Positions 34,214-44,900 of a stretch of 64,000 nt of DNA are shown here, piece after piece. Origin of the DNA: an uncultured Paraprevotella sp. (GTDB lineage Bacteria; Bacteroidota; Bacteroidia; Bacteroidales; Bacteroidaceae); assembly GCA_944321345.1 (NCBI GenBank), contig CALUKY010000002.1, positions 1 through 64,000 of the forward strand, read 5' to 3'. The position numbers and the translations under genes were made by a program. How positions within the stretch are numbered: position 1 is the stretch's first letter; each line of letters opens with the position of its first letter. Under the pieces are notes generated by a model that did not search any database, had not been told where the DNA came from, and saw only the letters and a program-made list of their open reading frames with translations.

Positions 34214-34612
34214 TTAATCATTAGTTTTAGTGCCAACGAACAAAGTCACGTGATTTGAACGCTTGCGAATTCTGTAACCTCTTCCCTGTGGAGCTGGTCT
34301 CATTCTCTTCAATGTAGCACCACCATCAACAAAAACCTTTGTTACGAACAATTCGCCGTCTTCAGCCTTACGTTCGTTCTTCTGTTCCCAGTTAGCGATA
34401 GCAGAGCGCAACAATTTCTCAACTACTGCAGATGCTGCTTTAGAAGAGAACTTCAATGTTCCAAGAGCTCTATTCACCTCCATACCACGAATCATATCAA
34501 CCACATATCTCATCTTACGTGGAGAAGAAGGCACATTCTGCAATTTGGCAAAGTACTGGGTTTTAAGGGCTTCTTTTCTCTTTTCAGCCGCAATTTTTTT
34601 TCTTGCTCCCAT
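34214..34612 (-). CDS. rplV: 50S ribosomal protein L22 (uL22)
   Basis: 132 residues. The fold starts near [21 protein letters not shown], and the tunnel hairpin loop is [25 protein letters not shown], written here in part. Changes in this loop give macrolide resistance elsewhere; none can be judged without an alignment. It lies 38 bases downstream of rpsS. Confidence 0.97.
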   Translation of the reverse strand: MGARKKIAAEKRKEALKTQYFAKLQNVPSSPRKMRYVVDMIRGMEVNRALGTLKFSSKAASAVVEKLLRSAIANWEQKNERKAEDGELFVTKVFVDGGATLKRMRPAPQGRGYRIRKRSNHVTLFVGTKTND

Positions 34613-34650
34613 TTATTTTAGTCTTTATATGTCAAATAATGCACCTGTTT

Positions 34651-34920
34651 TTATTTTTTCTTGTTACCAGCATGGCCACCGAAACGACGAGTTGGTGCAA
34701 ACTCACCCAACTTATGTCCAACCATATTCTCTGTAACATAAACAGGAATAAATTTATTACCGTTATGAACTGCAATGGTGTGTCCCACAAAATCAGGAGA
34801 AATCATTGAAGCTCTGGCCCATGTCTTAACAACACTCTTCTTGCCGCTCTCGTTCATAGCGAGAACTTTCTTTTCGAGGTTTACTTCAATATATGGACCT
34901 TTTTTTAATGAACGACTCAT
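34651..34920 (-). CDS. rpsS: 30S ribosomal protein S19 (uS19)
   Basis: 89 residues. [19 protein letters not shown] and [19 protein letters not shown] are S19 signatures. It lies at the 30S head and forms a complex with S13. It is 20 bases downstream of rplB. Confidence 0.98.
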   Translation of the reverse strand: MSRSLKKGPYIEVNLEKKVLAMNESGKKSVVKTWARASMISPDFVGHTIAVHNGNKFIPVYVTENMVGHKLGEFAPTRRFGGHAGNKKK

Positions 34921-34940
34921 ATTTTACTCAATTAACTTAA

Positions 34941-35765
34941 TTACTTATTACATCTTTCGATAATATACTTGTTAGACTGTTTCTTAGGTGCTCTAGTCTT
35001 CAAGCCCTTAGCATACAATCCCTTACGTGAACGTGGATGACCTCCTGACTGACGTCCTTCACCACCACCCATCGGATGATCATGCGGGTTCATTACCACA
35101 CCACGGTTGTGAGGACGACGGCCTAACCAGCGAGAACGTCCAGCCTTACCTGAGCTCTCCAAAGCGTGATCTGAGTTACCAACGCTACCGATAGTAGCCT
35201 TACATGCGCTCAAGATCTGGCGAGTCTCACCTGAAGGCAATTTGATCACGCAATAGCGTCCCTCACGTGAAGTTAACTGAGCAAAGTTACCTGCAGAGCG
35301 TACCAGCAAAGCACCCTGTCCCGGACGCAGCTCGATATTGTGAATTACAGTACCGACTGGAATATTCTGCAATGGAAGTGCGTTACCAATCTCAGGCGCC
35401 GCATTCTCTCCGGACATAACTGTGCTGCCTACCTGCAAGCCGTTAGGAGCAATAATATAACGTTTTTCTCCATCAGCGTAATACAACAGAGCGATACGAG
35501 CCGAACGGTTTGGATCATACTCGATTGTCTTAACAACTGCTGGAACACCATCTTTATTTCTCTTGAAGTCGATGAAACGGAATTTTCTCTTGTGACCGCC
35601 GCCATTATAGCGCATTGTCATCTTTCCGACATTGTTACGACCACCTGTTGAACGTTTTCCACTTACAAGAGACTTCTCTGGTACCGATGCAGTAATCTCT
35701 TCAAAAGTACCAATAATTTTGTGTCTCTGCCCTGGTGTTGTGGGCTTAAATTTACGTACTGCCAT
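34941..35765 (-). CDS. rplB: 50S ribosomal protein L2 (uL2)
   Basis: 274 residues. [20 protein letters not shown], the RNA-binding SH3-like core, and the C-terminal [13 protein letters not shown], with the His near the peptidyl-transferase centre, are conserved. It is needed for subunit joining. It starts 7 bases after rplW. Confidence 0.98.
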   Translation of the reverse strand: MAVRKFKPTTPGQRHKIIGTFEEITASVPEKSLVSGKRSTGGRNNVGKMTMRYNGGGHKRKFRFIDFKRNKDGVPAVVKTIEYDPNRSARIALLYYADGEKRYIIAPNGLQVGSTVMSGENAAPEIGNALPLQNIPVGTVIHNIELRPGQGALLVRSAGNFAQLTSREGRYCVIKLPSGETRQILSACKATIGSVGNSDHALESSGKAGRSRWLGRRPHNRGVVMNPHDHPMGGGEGRQSGGHPRSRKGLYAKGLKTRAPKKQSNKYIIERCNK

Positions 35766-35772
35766 CTTTTAT

Positions 35773-36063
35773 TTAAATATTGCTATAAAAATCAATAGTT
35801 TCGCCCTCTTTCAGAGTTACGATTGCTTTCTTGAAAGCGTTTGTACGGCCTTTGATCAGGCCTGAACGTGTGTAGCGGTTCTTAGACTTACCTGCATAGT
35901 TAGAGGTATTTACAGCTACAACTGTAACATTATACAAAGCCTCGATTTCCTTCTTAATCTCCAGCTTGTTAGCCTCAGGACGAACGATGAAGCCGAACTT
36001 GTTCAGCTTCTCTGTTGTAGTGGTCATCTTCTCAGTGACCAAAGGTTTGATAATATATCCCAT
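35773..36063 (-). CDS. rplW: 50S ribosomal protein L23 (uL23)
   Basis: 96 residues. IIKPLVTEKMTTTTEKLNKF and RPEANKLEIKKEIEALYNV are L23 signatures. It surrounds the exit tunnel and binds trigger factor. An AGGAG lies about 12 bases upstream of the ATG, farther than ideal. It lies 16 bases downstream of rplD. Confidence 0.97.
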   Translation of the reverse strand: MGYIIKPLVTEKMTTTTEKLNKFGFIVRPEANKLEIKKEIEALYNVTVVAVNTSNYAGKSKNRYTRSGLIKGRTNAFKKAIVTLKEGETIDFYSNI

Positions 36064-36079
36064 AATTGGTTAAGTCTCC

Positions 36080-36709
36080 TTATTTTGTTAAGATTTCATC
36101 AACGACTTTCAACGATGACTCGGTTACAACCATAACATCTGCGTTCAATACAGTATATGTATTCAGCGCAGAAGCAAGTGCAACATTCACACGTTGGATG
36201 TTACGAGCTGACAAATATACGTTTTTATCAGAAGACGGCAAAACGAACAAAGCCTTCTTGTCGTTAACTTTAAGATTATTTACGATTTCAATAAACTGTT
36301 TAGTCTTTGGTGCTTCCATAGTGAAGTCTTCAACTACTACGATAGCACCTTCCTGTGCCTTGTAGCTCAGAGCTGACTTACGAGCCAAAACCTTAACTTT
36401 CTTGTTCAGTTTGAAACCGTAGTTTCTTGGTCTAGGACCGAAAACACGTCCACCACCTACTAATACTGGAGAGTTGATATCACCGCGACGAGCACCGCCA
36501 CCACCTTTCTGACGACCCAGCTTTCTGGTTGAACCGCTCACTTCGCTTCTTTCCTTTGCCTTAGCTGTTCCCTGACGCTGATTAGCCATGAACTGCTTAA
36601 CGTCCAAATAGATTGCGTGATCGTTTGGCTCAATTGCAAAGATAGAATCATTCAAGGTAACCTTTCTTCCGGTATCCTCGCCCTTAATATTCAATACACT
36701 AATTTCCAT
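36080..36709 (-). CDS. rplD: 50S ribosomal protein L4 (uL4)
   Basis: 209 residues. The tunnel loop carries [21 protein letters not shown], shown in part. A long internal loop reaches into the exit tunnel; in E. coli L4 also represses the S10 operon. Its start overlaps the last base of rplC (36709). Confidence 0.97.
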   Translation of the reverse strand: MEISVLNIKGEDTGRKVTLNDSIFAIEPNDHAIYLDVKQFMANQRQGTAKAKERSEVSGSTRKLGRQKGGGGARRGDINSPVLVGGGRVFGPRPRNYGFKLNKKVKVLARKSALSYKAQEGAIVVVEDFTMEAPKTKQFIEIVNNLKVNDKKALFVLPSSDKNVYLSARNIQRVNVALASALNTYTVLNADVMVVTESSLKVVDEILTK

Positions 36710-37329
36710 TATTTCTCAATTATTACGATTGAACCTTTATAACCCGGAACAGAACCCTTGATCAAGATCAGATTGTGCTCTGGAATTACTTTTAACACTT
36801 GCAAGTTGTGCGTAGTTACGCGGTCGCCACCCATCTGGCCACCCATACGCAGTCCTTTGAATACTTTTGCTGGGTAAGAACAAGCACCGATAGATCCCGG
36901 CTTGCGTGCGCGGTTGTGCTGACCGTGAGTAGTCTGACCTACACCACCGAAACCATGACGCTTAACAACTCCCTGGAAACCGTGTCCCTTTGAAGTACCG
37001 ATCACGTCTACAAAAGCTGCATCTGCGAAGATATCTACAGTTACAGTGTCACCTAAATTCAGTTCGTTCTGAAAATCTGCTGCGAACTCGGCCAAGTGTC
37101 TCTTTGGAGTAGTACCTGCTTTCTTAAAGTGTCCCATCATAGGAGCAGTAGTATTCTTTTCCTTAGCTTCCTGGAAGCCCAACTGTACTGCTGCATATCC
37201 ATCCTTTTCTACACTCTTGATCTGAGTTACTACACAAGGACCAGCTTCGATAACAGTGCATGGTACATTCTTACCATCGGCACTGAAAACGGATGTCATT
37301 CCGATTTTTTTTCCTAATAATCCTGGCAT
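36709..37329 (-). CDS. rplC: 50S ribosomal protein L3 (uL3)
   Basis: 206 residues. [20 protein letters not shown] at the start and [16 protein letters not shown] are L3 signatures; the central loop reaches the peptidyl-transferase centre. It is an early assembly initiator. It lies 24 bases downstream of rpsJ and overlaps rplD by one base. Confidence 0.98.
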   Translation of the reverse strand: MPGLLGKKIGMTSVFSADGKNVPCTVIEAGPCVVTQIKSVEKDGYAAVQLGFQEAKEKNTTAPMMGHFKKAGTTPKRHLAEFAADFQNELNLGDTVTVDIFADAAFVDVIGTSKGHGFQGVVKRHGFGGVGQTTHGQHNRARKPGSIGACSYPAKVFKGLRMGGQMGGDRVTTHNLQVLKVIPEHNLILIKGSVPGYKGSIVIIEK

Positions 37330-37353
37330 TTCGTTTGATTTTTAATAATAGTA

Positions 37354-37659
37354 CTAAACTTTAATTTCTACTTCTACACCGCTTGGCAATTCCAACTTCA
37401 TCAAAGCGTCAACAGTCTTTGCAGTTGAGCTGTAGATGTCGATCAGTCTCTTGTAAGAAGAAAGTTCAAATTGCTCACGAGATTTCTTGTTCACGAAAGT
37501 TGAACGGTTTACAGTAAAGATACGCTTGTGAGTTGGCAATGGAATAGGACCACTAACGATAGCACCTGTTACCTTAACTGTTTTAACGATCTTCTCAGCT
37601 GACTTGTCTACCAAGTTGTGATCGTAAGATTTCAGTTTAATTCTAATTTTCTGACTCAT
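37354..37659 (-). CDS. rpsJ: 30S ribosomal protein S10 (uS10)
   Basis: 101 residues. [20 protein letters not shown] and [17 protein letters not shown] are S10 signatures. Besides its 30S role it is the NusE partner of NusB in antitermination. It starts the S10 operon proper; a structured 113-base gap separates it from fusA. Confidence 0.98.
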   Translation of the reverse strand: MSQKIRIKLKSYDHNLVDKSAEKIVKTVKVTGAIVSGPIPLPTHKRIFTVNRSTFVNKKSREQFELSSYKRLIDIYSSTAKTVDALMKLELPSGVEVEIKV

Positions 37660-37703
37660 TTGTTTTTATTAATTATTTATGAATGATTAATATGACAAGT
37701 AAG

Positions 37704-37743
37704 AAGGTATGTCGGCTAAGAGTCATTCGCTAGCCGACACCTT
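37704..37743 (-). ncRNA. Structured spacer between fusA and rpsJ
   Basis: Arms 37704-37718 and 37731-37743 pair over 13 bp (AAGGT, 2-base bulge, GTCGGCTA against TAGCCGACACCTT). There is no T run after it on the minus strand, so it looks more like an mRNA leader or processing hairpin ahead of rpsJ than an intrinsic terminator. Confidence 0.5.
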
Positions 37744-37772
37744 CAAACTCTAATTATATTCTGATTTGGCGA

Positions 37773-39890
37773 TTATACCAAGTCTGTACGTCCCTTGATC
37801 TCCTCGAGTACGGCCTTAGCGATTGAGCTAGACACCGGAGCGTGGTGATCATATGTCATTGATGAAGTAGCACGACCAGAAGTGATGGTACGCAATGCAG
37901 TTACGTAACCGAACATTTCTGCCAGAGGCACCATAGCCTTAACGATACGTGCACCGCTACGGCTTGTATCCATACCTTCTACCTGACCACGACGCTTGTT
38001 CAAGTCACCGATTACGTCACCCATGTTTTCTTCCGGTGTTACCACCTCGAGCTTCATGATAGGCTCCATCAATACCGGCTTAGCCTGAGCACAAGCGCTC
38101 TTGTATGCCTGCAGGGCACAGATTTCGAATGACAACTGGTCTGAGTCAACCGGGTGGAATGAACCATCCAACAACTCAACCTTCAAGCTATCCATTGGGA
38201 AGCCTCCGAGAATACCATTCTTCATAGCGCTCTCGAATCCCTTCTGAACTGAAGGAATGAATTCCTTAGGAATGTTACCGCCAGTTACCTTATTCTCGAA
38301 CTGCAGACCACCTTCTTTGTAGTCCTCATCAACCGGACCAACGTTAACGATGATGTCTGCGAACTTACCGCGACCTCCGGACTGCTTCTTGTAAACCTCA
38401 CGCAAGTTAACTGTCTTGGTGATTGCCTCCTTATAGTTAACCTGTGGCTTACCCTGATTACACTCAACCTTGAACTCACGTTTCAGACGGTCAATGATGA
38501 TATCCAAGTGAAGCTCACCCATACCTGAGATTACAGTCTGACCAGTCTGCTCGTCAGTCTTCACAGTAAAGGTTGGATCCTCTTCAGCCAACTTAGCCAA
38601 ACCGTTAGACAGCTTGTCCAAGTCCTTCTGAGTCTTTGGCTCTACTGCGATACCGATTACTGGATCCGGGAAGTCCATAGACTCCAATACGATTGGTGCA
38701 TCCTCATCACACAGAGTATCACCAGTACGGATATCCTTGAAACCAACTCCTGCACCGATATCACCGGCACCGATTACTTCAACCGGATTCTGGTGGTTAG
38801 AGTGCATCTGGAACAAGCGAGATACGCGCTCTTTCTTTCCAGAACGTGAGTTGTAGATATATGAACCAGCTTCCAGCTTACCAGAGTATACACGAACGAA
38901 AGTCAAACGACCTACATACGGGTCTGTAGCGATCTTAAATGCCAGAGCTGAAGTCTTCTCATCTTCTGACGGCTTGCGGTCTTCCTCTTCGCCGGTATCA
39001 GGATTTGTACCGATTACGTTTGGAGTATCCAGTGGTGAAGGCAAGAAAGCACATACATAATCCAACAGAGTCTGTACACCTTTGTTCTTGAATGAAGAAC
39101 CACACAACATAGGAGTAATCTCCATTGCTACAGTTGCAGCACGCAATGCACGCAATACTTCCTCTTCAGTGATTGTTGAAGGATCGTCGAAGTACTTGGT
39201 CATCAACTCATCGTCGAATTCAGCAACCTTCTCCAACATCTTGTCACGCCATTCTTCTGCCTCAGCAACCAGATCAGCAGGGATATCGTCTACCTCGTAG
39301 TCAGCACCCATTGTCTCATCGTGCCACAGGATAGCCTTCATCTTGATCAAGTCAACAACACCCTTGAAGTTCTCCTCAGCACCGATTGGAATAACAACCG
39401 GACATGGATTAGCGCCCAAAACATCCTTCATCTGACGTACTACCTCGAAGAAGTCAGCACCTGAACGGTCCATCTTGTTTACATAACCGATTCTTGGTAC
39501 ATTGTACTTATCAGCCTGACGCCATACAGTTTCAGACTGAGGCTCAACACCACCTACTGCACAGTAAGCAGCAACAGCACCGTCCAATACACGCAAAGAA
39601 CGCTCCACCTCAGCAGTAAAGTCCACGTGTCCCGGAGTGTCAATCAAGTTAATACGATACTGCTTGCCAGCCCAGTTCCAACGTGTTGTAGTTGCAGCAG
39701 AAGTAATTGTGATACCACGCTCCTGCTCCTGAGCCATCCAGTCCATGGTTGCAGCACCATCGTGCACCTCACCGATCTTGTGAGTCAAACCTGTGTAGAA
39801 CAGAATACGCTCTGAAGTGGTAGTCTTTCCGGCATCGATGTGAGCCATGATACCGATATTACGAGTTAAATGTAAATCTTGCTTTGCCAT
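37773..39890 (-). CDS. fusA: Elongation factor G
   Basis: 705 residues of the five-domain translocase. P-loop region [18 protein letters not shown] near residue 12, [16 protein letters not shown] (G3), [10 protein letters not shown] (G4). Domain IV holds GGRGKFADI and the tip with [15 protein letters not shown]. It promotes GTP-driven translocation. It lies 20 bases downstream of rpsG in the str operon. Fusidic-acid resistance changes cannot be judged without an alignment. Confidence 0.98.
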   Translation of the reverse strand: MAKQDLHLTRNIGIMAHIDAGKTTTSERILFYTGLTHKIGEVHDGAATMDWMAQEQERGITITSAATTTRWNWAGKQYRINLIDTPGHVDFTAEVERSLRVLDGAVAAYCAVGGVEPQSETVWRQADKYNVPRIGYVNKMDRSGADFFEVVRQMKDVLGANPCPVVIPIGAEENFKGVVDLIKMKAILWHDETMGADYEVDDIPADLVAEAEEWRDKMLEKVAEFDDELMTKYFDDPSTITEEEVLRALRAATVAMEITPMLCGSSFKNKGVQTLLDYVCAFLPSPLDTPNVIGTNPDTGEEEDRKPSEDEKTSALAFKIATDPYVGRLTFVRVYSGKLEAGSYIYNSRSGKKERVSRLFQMHSNHQNPVEVIGAGDIGAGVGFKDIRTGDTLCDEDAPIVLESMDFPDPVIGIAVEPKTQKDLDKLSNGLAKLAEEDPTFTVKTDEQTGQTVISGMGELHLDIIIDRLKREFKVECNQGKPQVNYKEAITKTVNLREVYKKQSGGRGKFADIIVNVGPVDEDYKEGGLQFENKVTGGNIPKEFIPSVQKGFESAMKNGILGGFPMDSLKVELLDGSFHPVDSDQLSFEICALQAYKSACAQAKPVLMEPIMKLEVVTPEENMGDVIGDLNKRRGQVEGMDTSRSGARIVKAMVPLAEMFGYVTALRTITSGRATSSMTYDHHAPVSSSIAKAVLEEIKGRTDLV

Positions 39891-39910
39891 TTTAAGCTAC
39901 TTTAATAAAA

Positions 39911-40387
39911 TTAGAATCTAAAGTGTGCGAATGCGCGGTTAGCTTCAGCCATACGGTGCATATCTTCCTTACGCTTGAAAGCACCACCCTGCTCGTTGAA
40001 TGCATCCATGATCTCAGCGGCCAACTTGTCAGCCATTGACTTACCACCACGTTTGCGAGCAAAGAGAATCATATTTTTCATTGAGATTGACTCCTTACGA
40101 TCCGGACGGATTTCAGTAGGAACCTGGAATGTAGCTCCACCTACACGGCGAGACTTAACCTCAACCTGCGGAGTAATATTATCCAAAGCTTTTTTCCAGA
40201 TCTCAAGAGCGCTCATTTCCTCATTTGACATCTTTGTCTTAACAGCCTCAAGAGCTGCGTAGAAGATTTCGTAAGAAATATTCTTCTTACCATCATACAT
40301 CAAATGATTTACAAACTTAGAAACCTTTACATCGTTAAATACGGGATCTGGAAGAATCACACGTTTTTTTGGTTTTGCTTTTCTCAT
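39911..40387 (-). CDS. rpsG: 30S ribosomal protein S7 (uS7)
   Basis: 158 residues. Start [17 protein letters not shown] and [20 protein letters not shown] are typical; the protein nucleates the 30S head and contacts the E site. It is preceded by a 124-base gap after rpsL with no conserved motif beyond A/T-rich sequence. Confidence 0.98.
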   Translation of the reverse strand: MRKAKPKKRVILPDPVFNDVKVSKFVNHLMYDGKKNISYEIFYAALEAVKTKMSNEEMSALEIWKKALDNITPQVEVKSRRVGGATFQVPTEIRPDRKESISMKNMILFARKRGGKSMADKLAAEIMDAFNEQGGAFKRKEDMHRMAEANRAFAHFRF

Positions 40388-40511
40388 TGTTTTTTAATTT
40401 TGTTTGGCTGCAAATTTGTCTTCAAACGCTCCTCCGAGCATTTTACTCAACCTATAAATACAAACCAAAACTGCGTTAATAAGTTAAATAATACTAAAAT
40501 AAGAGTTTTAA

Positions 40512-40895
40512 TTACTTCTTACCTGCTTTTGGACGCTTAGCACCATACTTAGAACGACGCTGAGTGCGGTTTGCTACACCAGCTGTATCCAAAGTACCGC
40601 GAACTACGTGGTAACGTACACCAGGGAGGTCCTTAACACGACCGCCACGTACCAAAACGATTGAGTGCTCCTGCAAGTTGTGTCCTTCTCCCGGAATGTA
40701 AGAGTTTACTTCCTTCATGTTAGTCAAACGAACACGAGCAACCTTACGCATTGCAGAGTTAGGTTTTTTAGGAGTGGTGGTATAAACACGAACGCAGACA
40801 CCACGACGCTGCGGACAGCTGTCCAATGCTGGAGATTTACTCTTGTCTACCAGCACAGTTCTACCCTTTCTTACTAATTGTTGAATAGTAGGCAT
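40512..40895 (-). CDS. rpsL: 30S ribosomal protein S12 (uS12)
   Basis: 127 residues. The streptomycin-contact regions [18 protein letters not shown] (with both Lys of PKKP) and [18 protein letters not shown] are wild type, so no classical streptomycin-resistance substitution is present. The Asp in VKDLPGV is the residue modified by methylthiolation in other bacteria. It starts the str operon from its own promoter at 40977-41000. Confidence 0.98.
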   Translation of the reverse strand: MPTIQQLVRKGRTVLVDKSKSPALDSCPQRRGVCVRVYTTTPKKPNSAMRKVARVRLTNMKEVNSYIPGEGHNLQEHSIVLVRGGRVKDLPGVRYHVVRGTLDTAGVANRTQRRSKYGAKRPKAGKK

Positions 40896-41194
40896 TGTCT
40901 TTAAATTTTTAATTATTATATTGTTATTTTCTATTGATCAAATTCGCGCGGGTGCAGAATACACCCTTTTGGGCTACAAAGTTACGAATTATATTTCAAA
41001 TTACAATATGTTTTCTTAGCCGAAAAGAAGCATACAACGCCTAAAAGCACAAAAAGGAGAAAGATTTAAGCATATTTAACCAGCATATTTACATTTACAG
41101 CTCTCGAAAAGCAGATACACAAGCATACGGACCCACAAAAGCATCAGTACGACACCCATCAGGAAAAGCAACCACACGCACCTTGTTTATGTAT
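40896..41194. other. Gap between rpsL and the DUF3467 terminator
   Basis: About 300 bases. It holds the rpsL promoter and leader (40896-41000). The leader has a small hairpin, GGGTG/CACCC, at 40950-40966. The rest (41001-41194) is A-rich and shows no ORF or repeat. Confidence 0.6.
40977..41000 (-). promoter_or_regulatory. Promoter of the str operon (rpsL)
   Basis: On the minus strand TTTG (40997-41000) and TAACTTTG (40977-40984) are both full consensus boxes, 20 bases between starts. A leader of about 75 bases precedes rpsL. Confidence 0.75.
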
Positions 41195-41232
41195 AAAAAA
41201 TAAAATGGGCACGCCGAACGGCGCACCCACTA
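41195..41232 (-). terminator. Terminator after the DUF3467 gene
   Basis: On the minus strand a 10-bp hairpin (GGGTGCGCCG...CGGCGTGCCC, with two G-T pairs) is followed by ATTTTATTTTTT. Confidence 0.75.
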
Positions 41233-41234
41233 TA

Positions 41235-41555
41235 TTATGCATCTCCTTTGTTTACATTGAATGGAGCAACAGTTCTAGGACCATCTTCCGGCATGTGAAT
41301 AGGACCGAAATTCTGCTCATATTTTGAAATGTTGTCCTGCAATGCATACATCAAACGCTTGGCGTGTTCCGGAGCCAAGATAATGCGTGACTGTACGTTT
41401 GCCTTTGGAATACCCGGAAGGATGCGTACAAAATCAAGAATTACCTCTGAACTGGAATGTGCAATTAATGCCATGTTGGCATATACTCCCTGTGCTATCT
41501 CCGGAGTCAGCTCAATCTGGAACTGACCGCCCTGATTTTTTTCTTCGTTAGCCAT
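41235..41555 (-). CDS. DUF3467 domain protein
   Basis: 106 residues. The pattern FQIELTPEIAQGVYANMALI, then SSSEVILDFVRILPG and SRIILAPEHAKRLMYALQDNI fits DUF3467, a short conserved bacterial family of unknown function. No membrane segment or signal is present. It sits between rpoC and rpsL but has its own promoter-like box (41603-41610) and terminator, so it is an independent gene embedded in the transcription/translation cluster. Confidence 0.85.
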   Translation of the reverse strand: MANEEKNQGGQFQIELTPEIAQGVYANMALIAHSSSEVILDFVRILPGIPKANVQSRIILAPEHAKRLMYALQDNISKYEQNFGPIHMPEDGPRTVAPFNVNKGDA

Positions 41556-41602
41556 GATATGTTTTTGTAAGGTGAAAAATTAGTTTTTGATTTTCTCTTA
41601 AA

Positions 41603-41610
41603 CAAAGATA
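41603..41610 (-). promoter_or_regulatory. Promoter (-7) of the DUF3467 gene
   Basis: The minus strand reads TATCTTTG, 48 bases upstream of the start. A clear -33 TTTG is not seen. Confidence 0.5.
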
Positions 41611-41776
41611 TAATTATTTTACTAATCTCACAACATTTTGGACACATAATTCCTTCCTATTTGTATAAAAAGATGCATCCGCACATTCTGTTACGATAGG
41701 AATACGTTTTCAACATCTGGCTCACTTCACAAAGATTACGCTTCCGAAACGCAGAATTCCTCACGTACATCCGGAA

Positions 41777-41842
41777 TTACCGACAGGAAAGTAAATGATT
41801 ACCGACGGGGAAGTAAACTTTTACTGACAGGGAAGTAATTTC
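41777..41842. repeat. Three tandem 22-bp repeats
   Basis: Units 41777-41798, 41799-41820 and 41821-41842 abut exactly. Each reads TTACYGACRGGRAAGTAAnnn with a few changes. There are no spacers, so this is not a CRISPR. They lie between the rpoC terminator and the DUF3467 promoter, with A-rich flanks. The remaining bases of the 41556-41920 gap hold no gene. Confidence 0.75.
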
Positions 41843-41857
41843 ATTGCATCAAGACAA

Positions 41858-41895
41858 TAAAAAGCGGTGAGTCGGATATTCTCCGGCTCACCGCT
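41858..41895 (-). terminator. Terminator of the rpoBC operon
   Basis: Arms 41863-41876 and 41882-41895 (13 of 14 pairs, 5-nt loop). On the minus strand it is followed by TTTTTATTG. Confidence 0.85.
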
Positions 41896-41920
41896 CCACT
41901 ATTCTGAAATATCGGATTGA

Positions 41921-44900
41921 TTAATCTACATTAAAATCCAATATTGATTTTCTATTTGCAATTACTCGATCATAGTCCTCACGGCTTCCGACGATGATAC
42001 GTTCGAACTCACGCAGACCGGTTCCGGCTGGAATCAGGTGACCGCAGATTACGTTCTCCTTCATACCCTCGAGCTTATCGCTCTTACCGTTGATCGCAGC
42101 CTCATTGAGCACCTTGGTAGTTTCCTGGAAGGAAGCTGCCGACATGAAGCTTGAAGTCTGCAATGCCGCACGTGTGATACCCTGCAGGATCTGGGTAGAT
42201 GTTGCTGGAACAGCATCACGCACCTGAACCAGACGCAAGTCTTTACGCTTCAAGGTAGAGTTTTCGTCTCTCAGCTTGCGGGCTGTAACGATCATACCCG
42301 GCTGCATTACCTCTGAGTCTCCGGCGTCTACAACTACCTTCTTGCCCCAGATGCGGTCGTTCTCTTCTGCAAAGTCGAGTTTGTCTACAATCTGAAGTTC
42401 GAGGAAGCGGGTATCTCCCGGCTCGTCGATCTGTACCTTGCGCATCATCTGGCGTACAATCACCTCGAAGTGCTTGTCGTTGATCTTTACACCCTGCAGA
42501 CGGTATACATCCTGAATCTCGTTCACGATATATTCCTGAACAGCAGTAGGACCCTTGATGGCCAGAATATCTGACGGAGTAATAGCACCGTCGGACAGCG
42601 GAGTACCGGCACGCACGTAATCGTTCTCCTGTACCAGAATCTGCTTTGACAGTGGCACGAGATACTTCTTCACCTCGCCTAACTTAGAGGTTACTACGAT
42701 CTCACGGTTACCACGCTTGATCTTACCCATGGTGATCTCACCGTCAATTTCAGATACCACAGCAGGATTTGACGGGTTACGAGCCTCGAACAACTCGGTT
42801 ACTCGAGGCAAACCTCCGGTGATATCGCCAGCCTTACCTACAGCACGCGGGATCTTAACCAATACATCACCGGCCTTCACCAACTGATTGTCTTCTACAA
42901 CCAAGTGACCACCGATCGGGAAGTTATAAGTACGGATCAGCTCTCCGTTCTCATCTACGATATGAGCTGAAGGAACTTTTGTCTTGTCCTTAGACTCCGT
43001 GATGATGATTTCGCGCAAACCGGTAGTTTCATCGGCTTCAACACGATAGGTTACACCTTCGATCACGTCCTCGAAAATCAGCTTTCCCGGATTTTCGGTT
43101 ACGATTACCGCGTTAAATGGGTCCCACTTAGCGATAACCTTACCCTTCTCTACCTTGTCACCCTCGTTTACATACAGAGTTGAACCATAAGGTACGTTCT
43201 GAGTAAAGAGAACGATATTGGTGTTCAGGTCTACGAAGCGAACCTCAGCCAGACGGCCAACGACCATCTTGGCAGGATTGCCCTGCTCATCTTGAATATC
43301 TACGGTACGCAGTTCCTCAAATTCAATCTTAGAGTCGTATTTGGCCACGATTGTCGCATTGGCTGCAGCATTCGAGGCCACACCTCCGGCGTGGAATGTA
43401 CGCAGAGTCAACTGAGTACCCGGCTCACCGATAGACTGGGCTGCAATCACACCGACAGCCTCACCCTTCTGTACCATACGGCTGGTAGCCAAGTTACGTC
43501 CGTAACACTTCATACATACTCCCTTTCGGCTTTCGCAAGTCAGCACTGAACGGATTTCTACACTTTCGATTGGTGAATCCTCGATTTCCTGTGCCTTGTC
43601 TTCCGTAATTTCCTCTCCGGCAGCAACAATCAGCTTACCAGTCTGAGGATTGATTACATCATGAACTGATACACGACCCAGGATACGCTCATAAAGTGAA
43701 GAAATCACCTCATCACCATTCTTCAAGGCGGTGCAGACAAGTCCTCTCAGAGTACCGCAGTCTTCCTCGGTAATGATCACGTCGTGTGATACGTCTACCA
43801 ATCGACGAGTCAGATATCCGGCGTCGGCAGTCTTCAGCGCAGTATCCGCCAAACCTTTACGGGCACCGTGAGTAGAGATAAAGTACTCCAACACGCTCAT
43901 ACCTTCCTTAAAGTTAGAAAGGATCGGGTTCTCGATAATCTGTGCGCCTTCGGCACCGGCCTTCTGAGGCTTGGCCATCAAGCCACGCATACCTGACAAC
44001 TGACTGATCTGTCCTGCAGAACCACGGGCTCCTGAATCCAACATCATGTATACGGCGTTGAATCCCTGGTCAGCCTCCTTCATGGTCTTCATCAAGATCT
44101 TAGACAAATCGTTGTTTACGTGAGTCCAAGTATCGATAACCTGGTTGTAACGCTCCTTGTCGGTGATGAATCCCATACCGTAGTCGTTAGTGATACGCTC
44201 AACTTCTTCGTTACCGCGCTTAACGAGTTCTTCTTTCTCCTTCGGGATGATGATATCACCCAAGTTGAATGACAGACCACCGTCGTAAGCCATCTTGTAA
44301 CCCAAGTTCTTGATTCCATCCAGGAACTCACAAGCACGAGCCACACCTACAGCCTTGATTACATCGCTGATGATGCCACGCAGTGTTTTCTTAGAAATAA
44401 TATCATTGAAGAAACCTACTTCGTCAGGTACGATCTCATTAACGATTACACGACCTACAGAGGTTTCAATCATCTTCTTCACGATATTGCCATTCTCATC
44501 CAGATCGTTGGCCAACACCTTGATCGGAGCGTGAATGTCTACACGCTTCTCATTGTAGGCGATGATAGCTTCTTCCGGACCGTAGAAGGTCAAGCCCTCT
44601 CCCAGTGATCCCGGACGCAACTTGGTGATGTAGTACAATCCCAACACCATATCCTGTGAAGGAACGGTAATAGGAGCACCATTCGCCGGATTCAAGATAT
44701 TGTGTGCCTGCAACATCAGGATCTGTGCTTCCAGAATAGCCTCATTGCTCAAAGGCAAGTGTACCGCCATCTGGTCACCGTCGAAGTCGGCATTGAACGC
44801 CGTACATGCCAACGGGTGCAGCTGGATAGCCTTACCCTCGATCATCTTAGGCTGGAATGCCTGGATACCCAGACGGTGCAGAGTCGGCGCACGGTTCAGC

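Noticed and set aside
40512-40895. Possible streptomycin-resistance change in rpsL
   Set aside because: Both Lys regions (PKKP and GRVKDLP) are wild type.
41777-41842. 22-bp repeats considered as a CRISPR array
   Set aside because: The units abut with no spacers, there are only three, and no cas gene is near.
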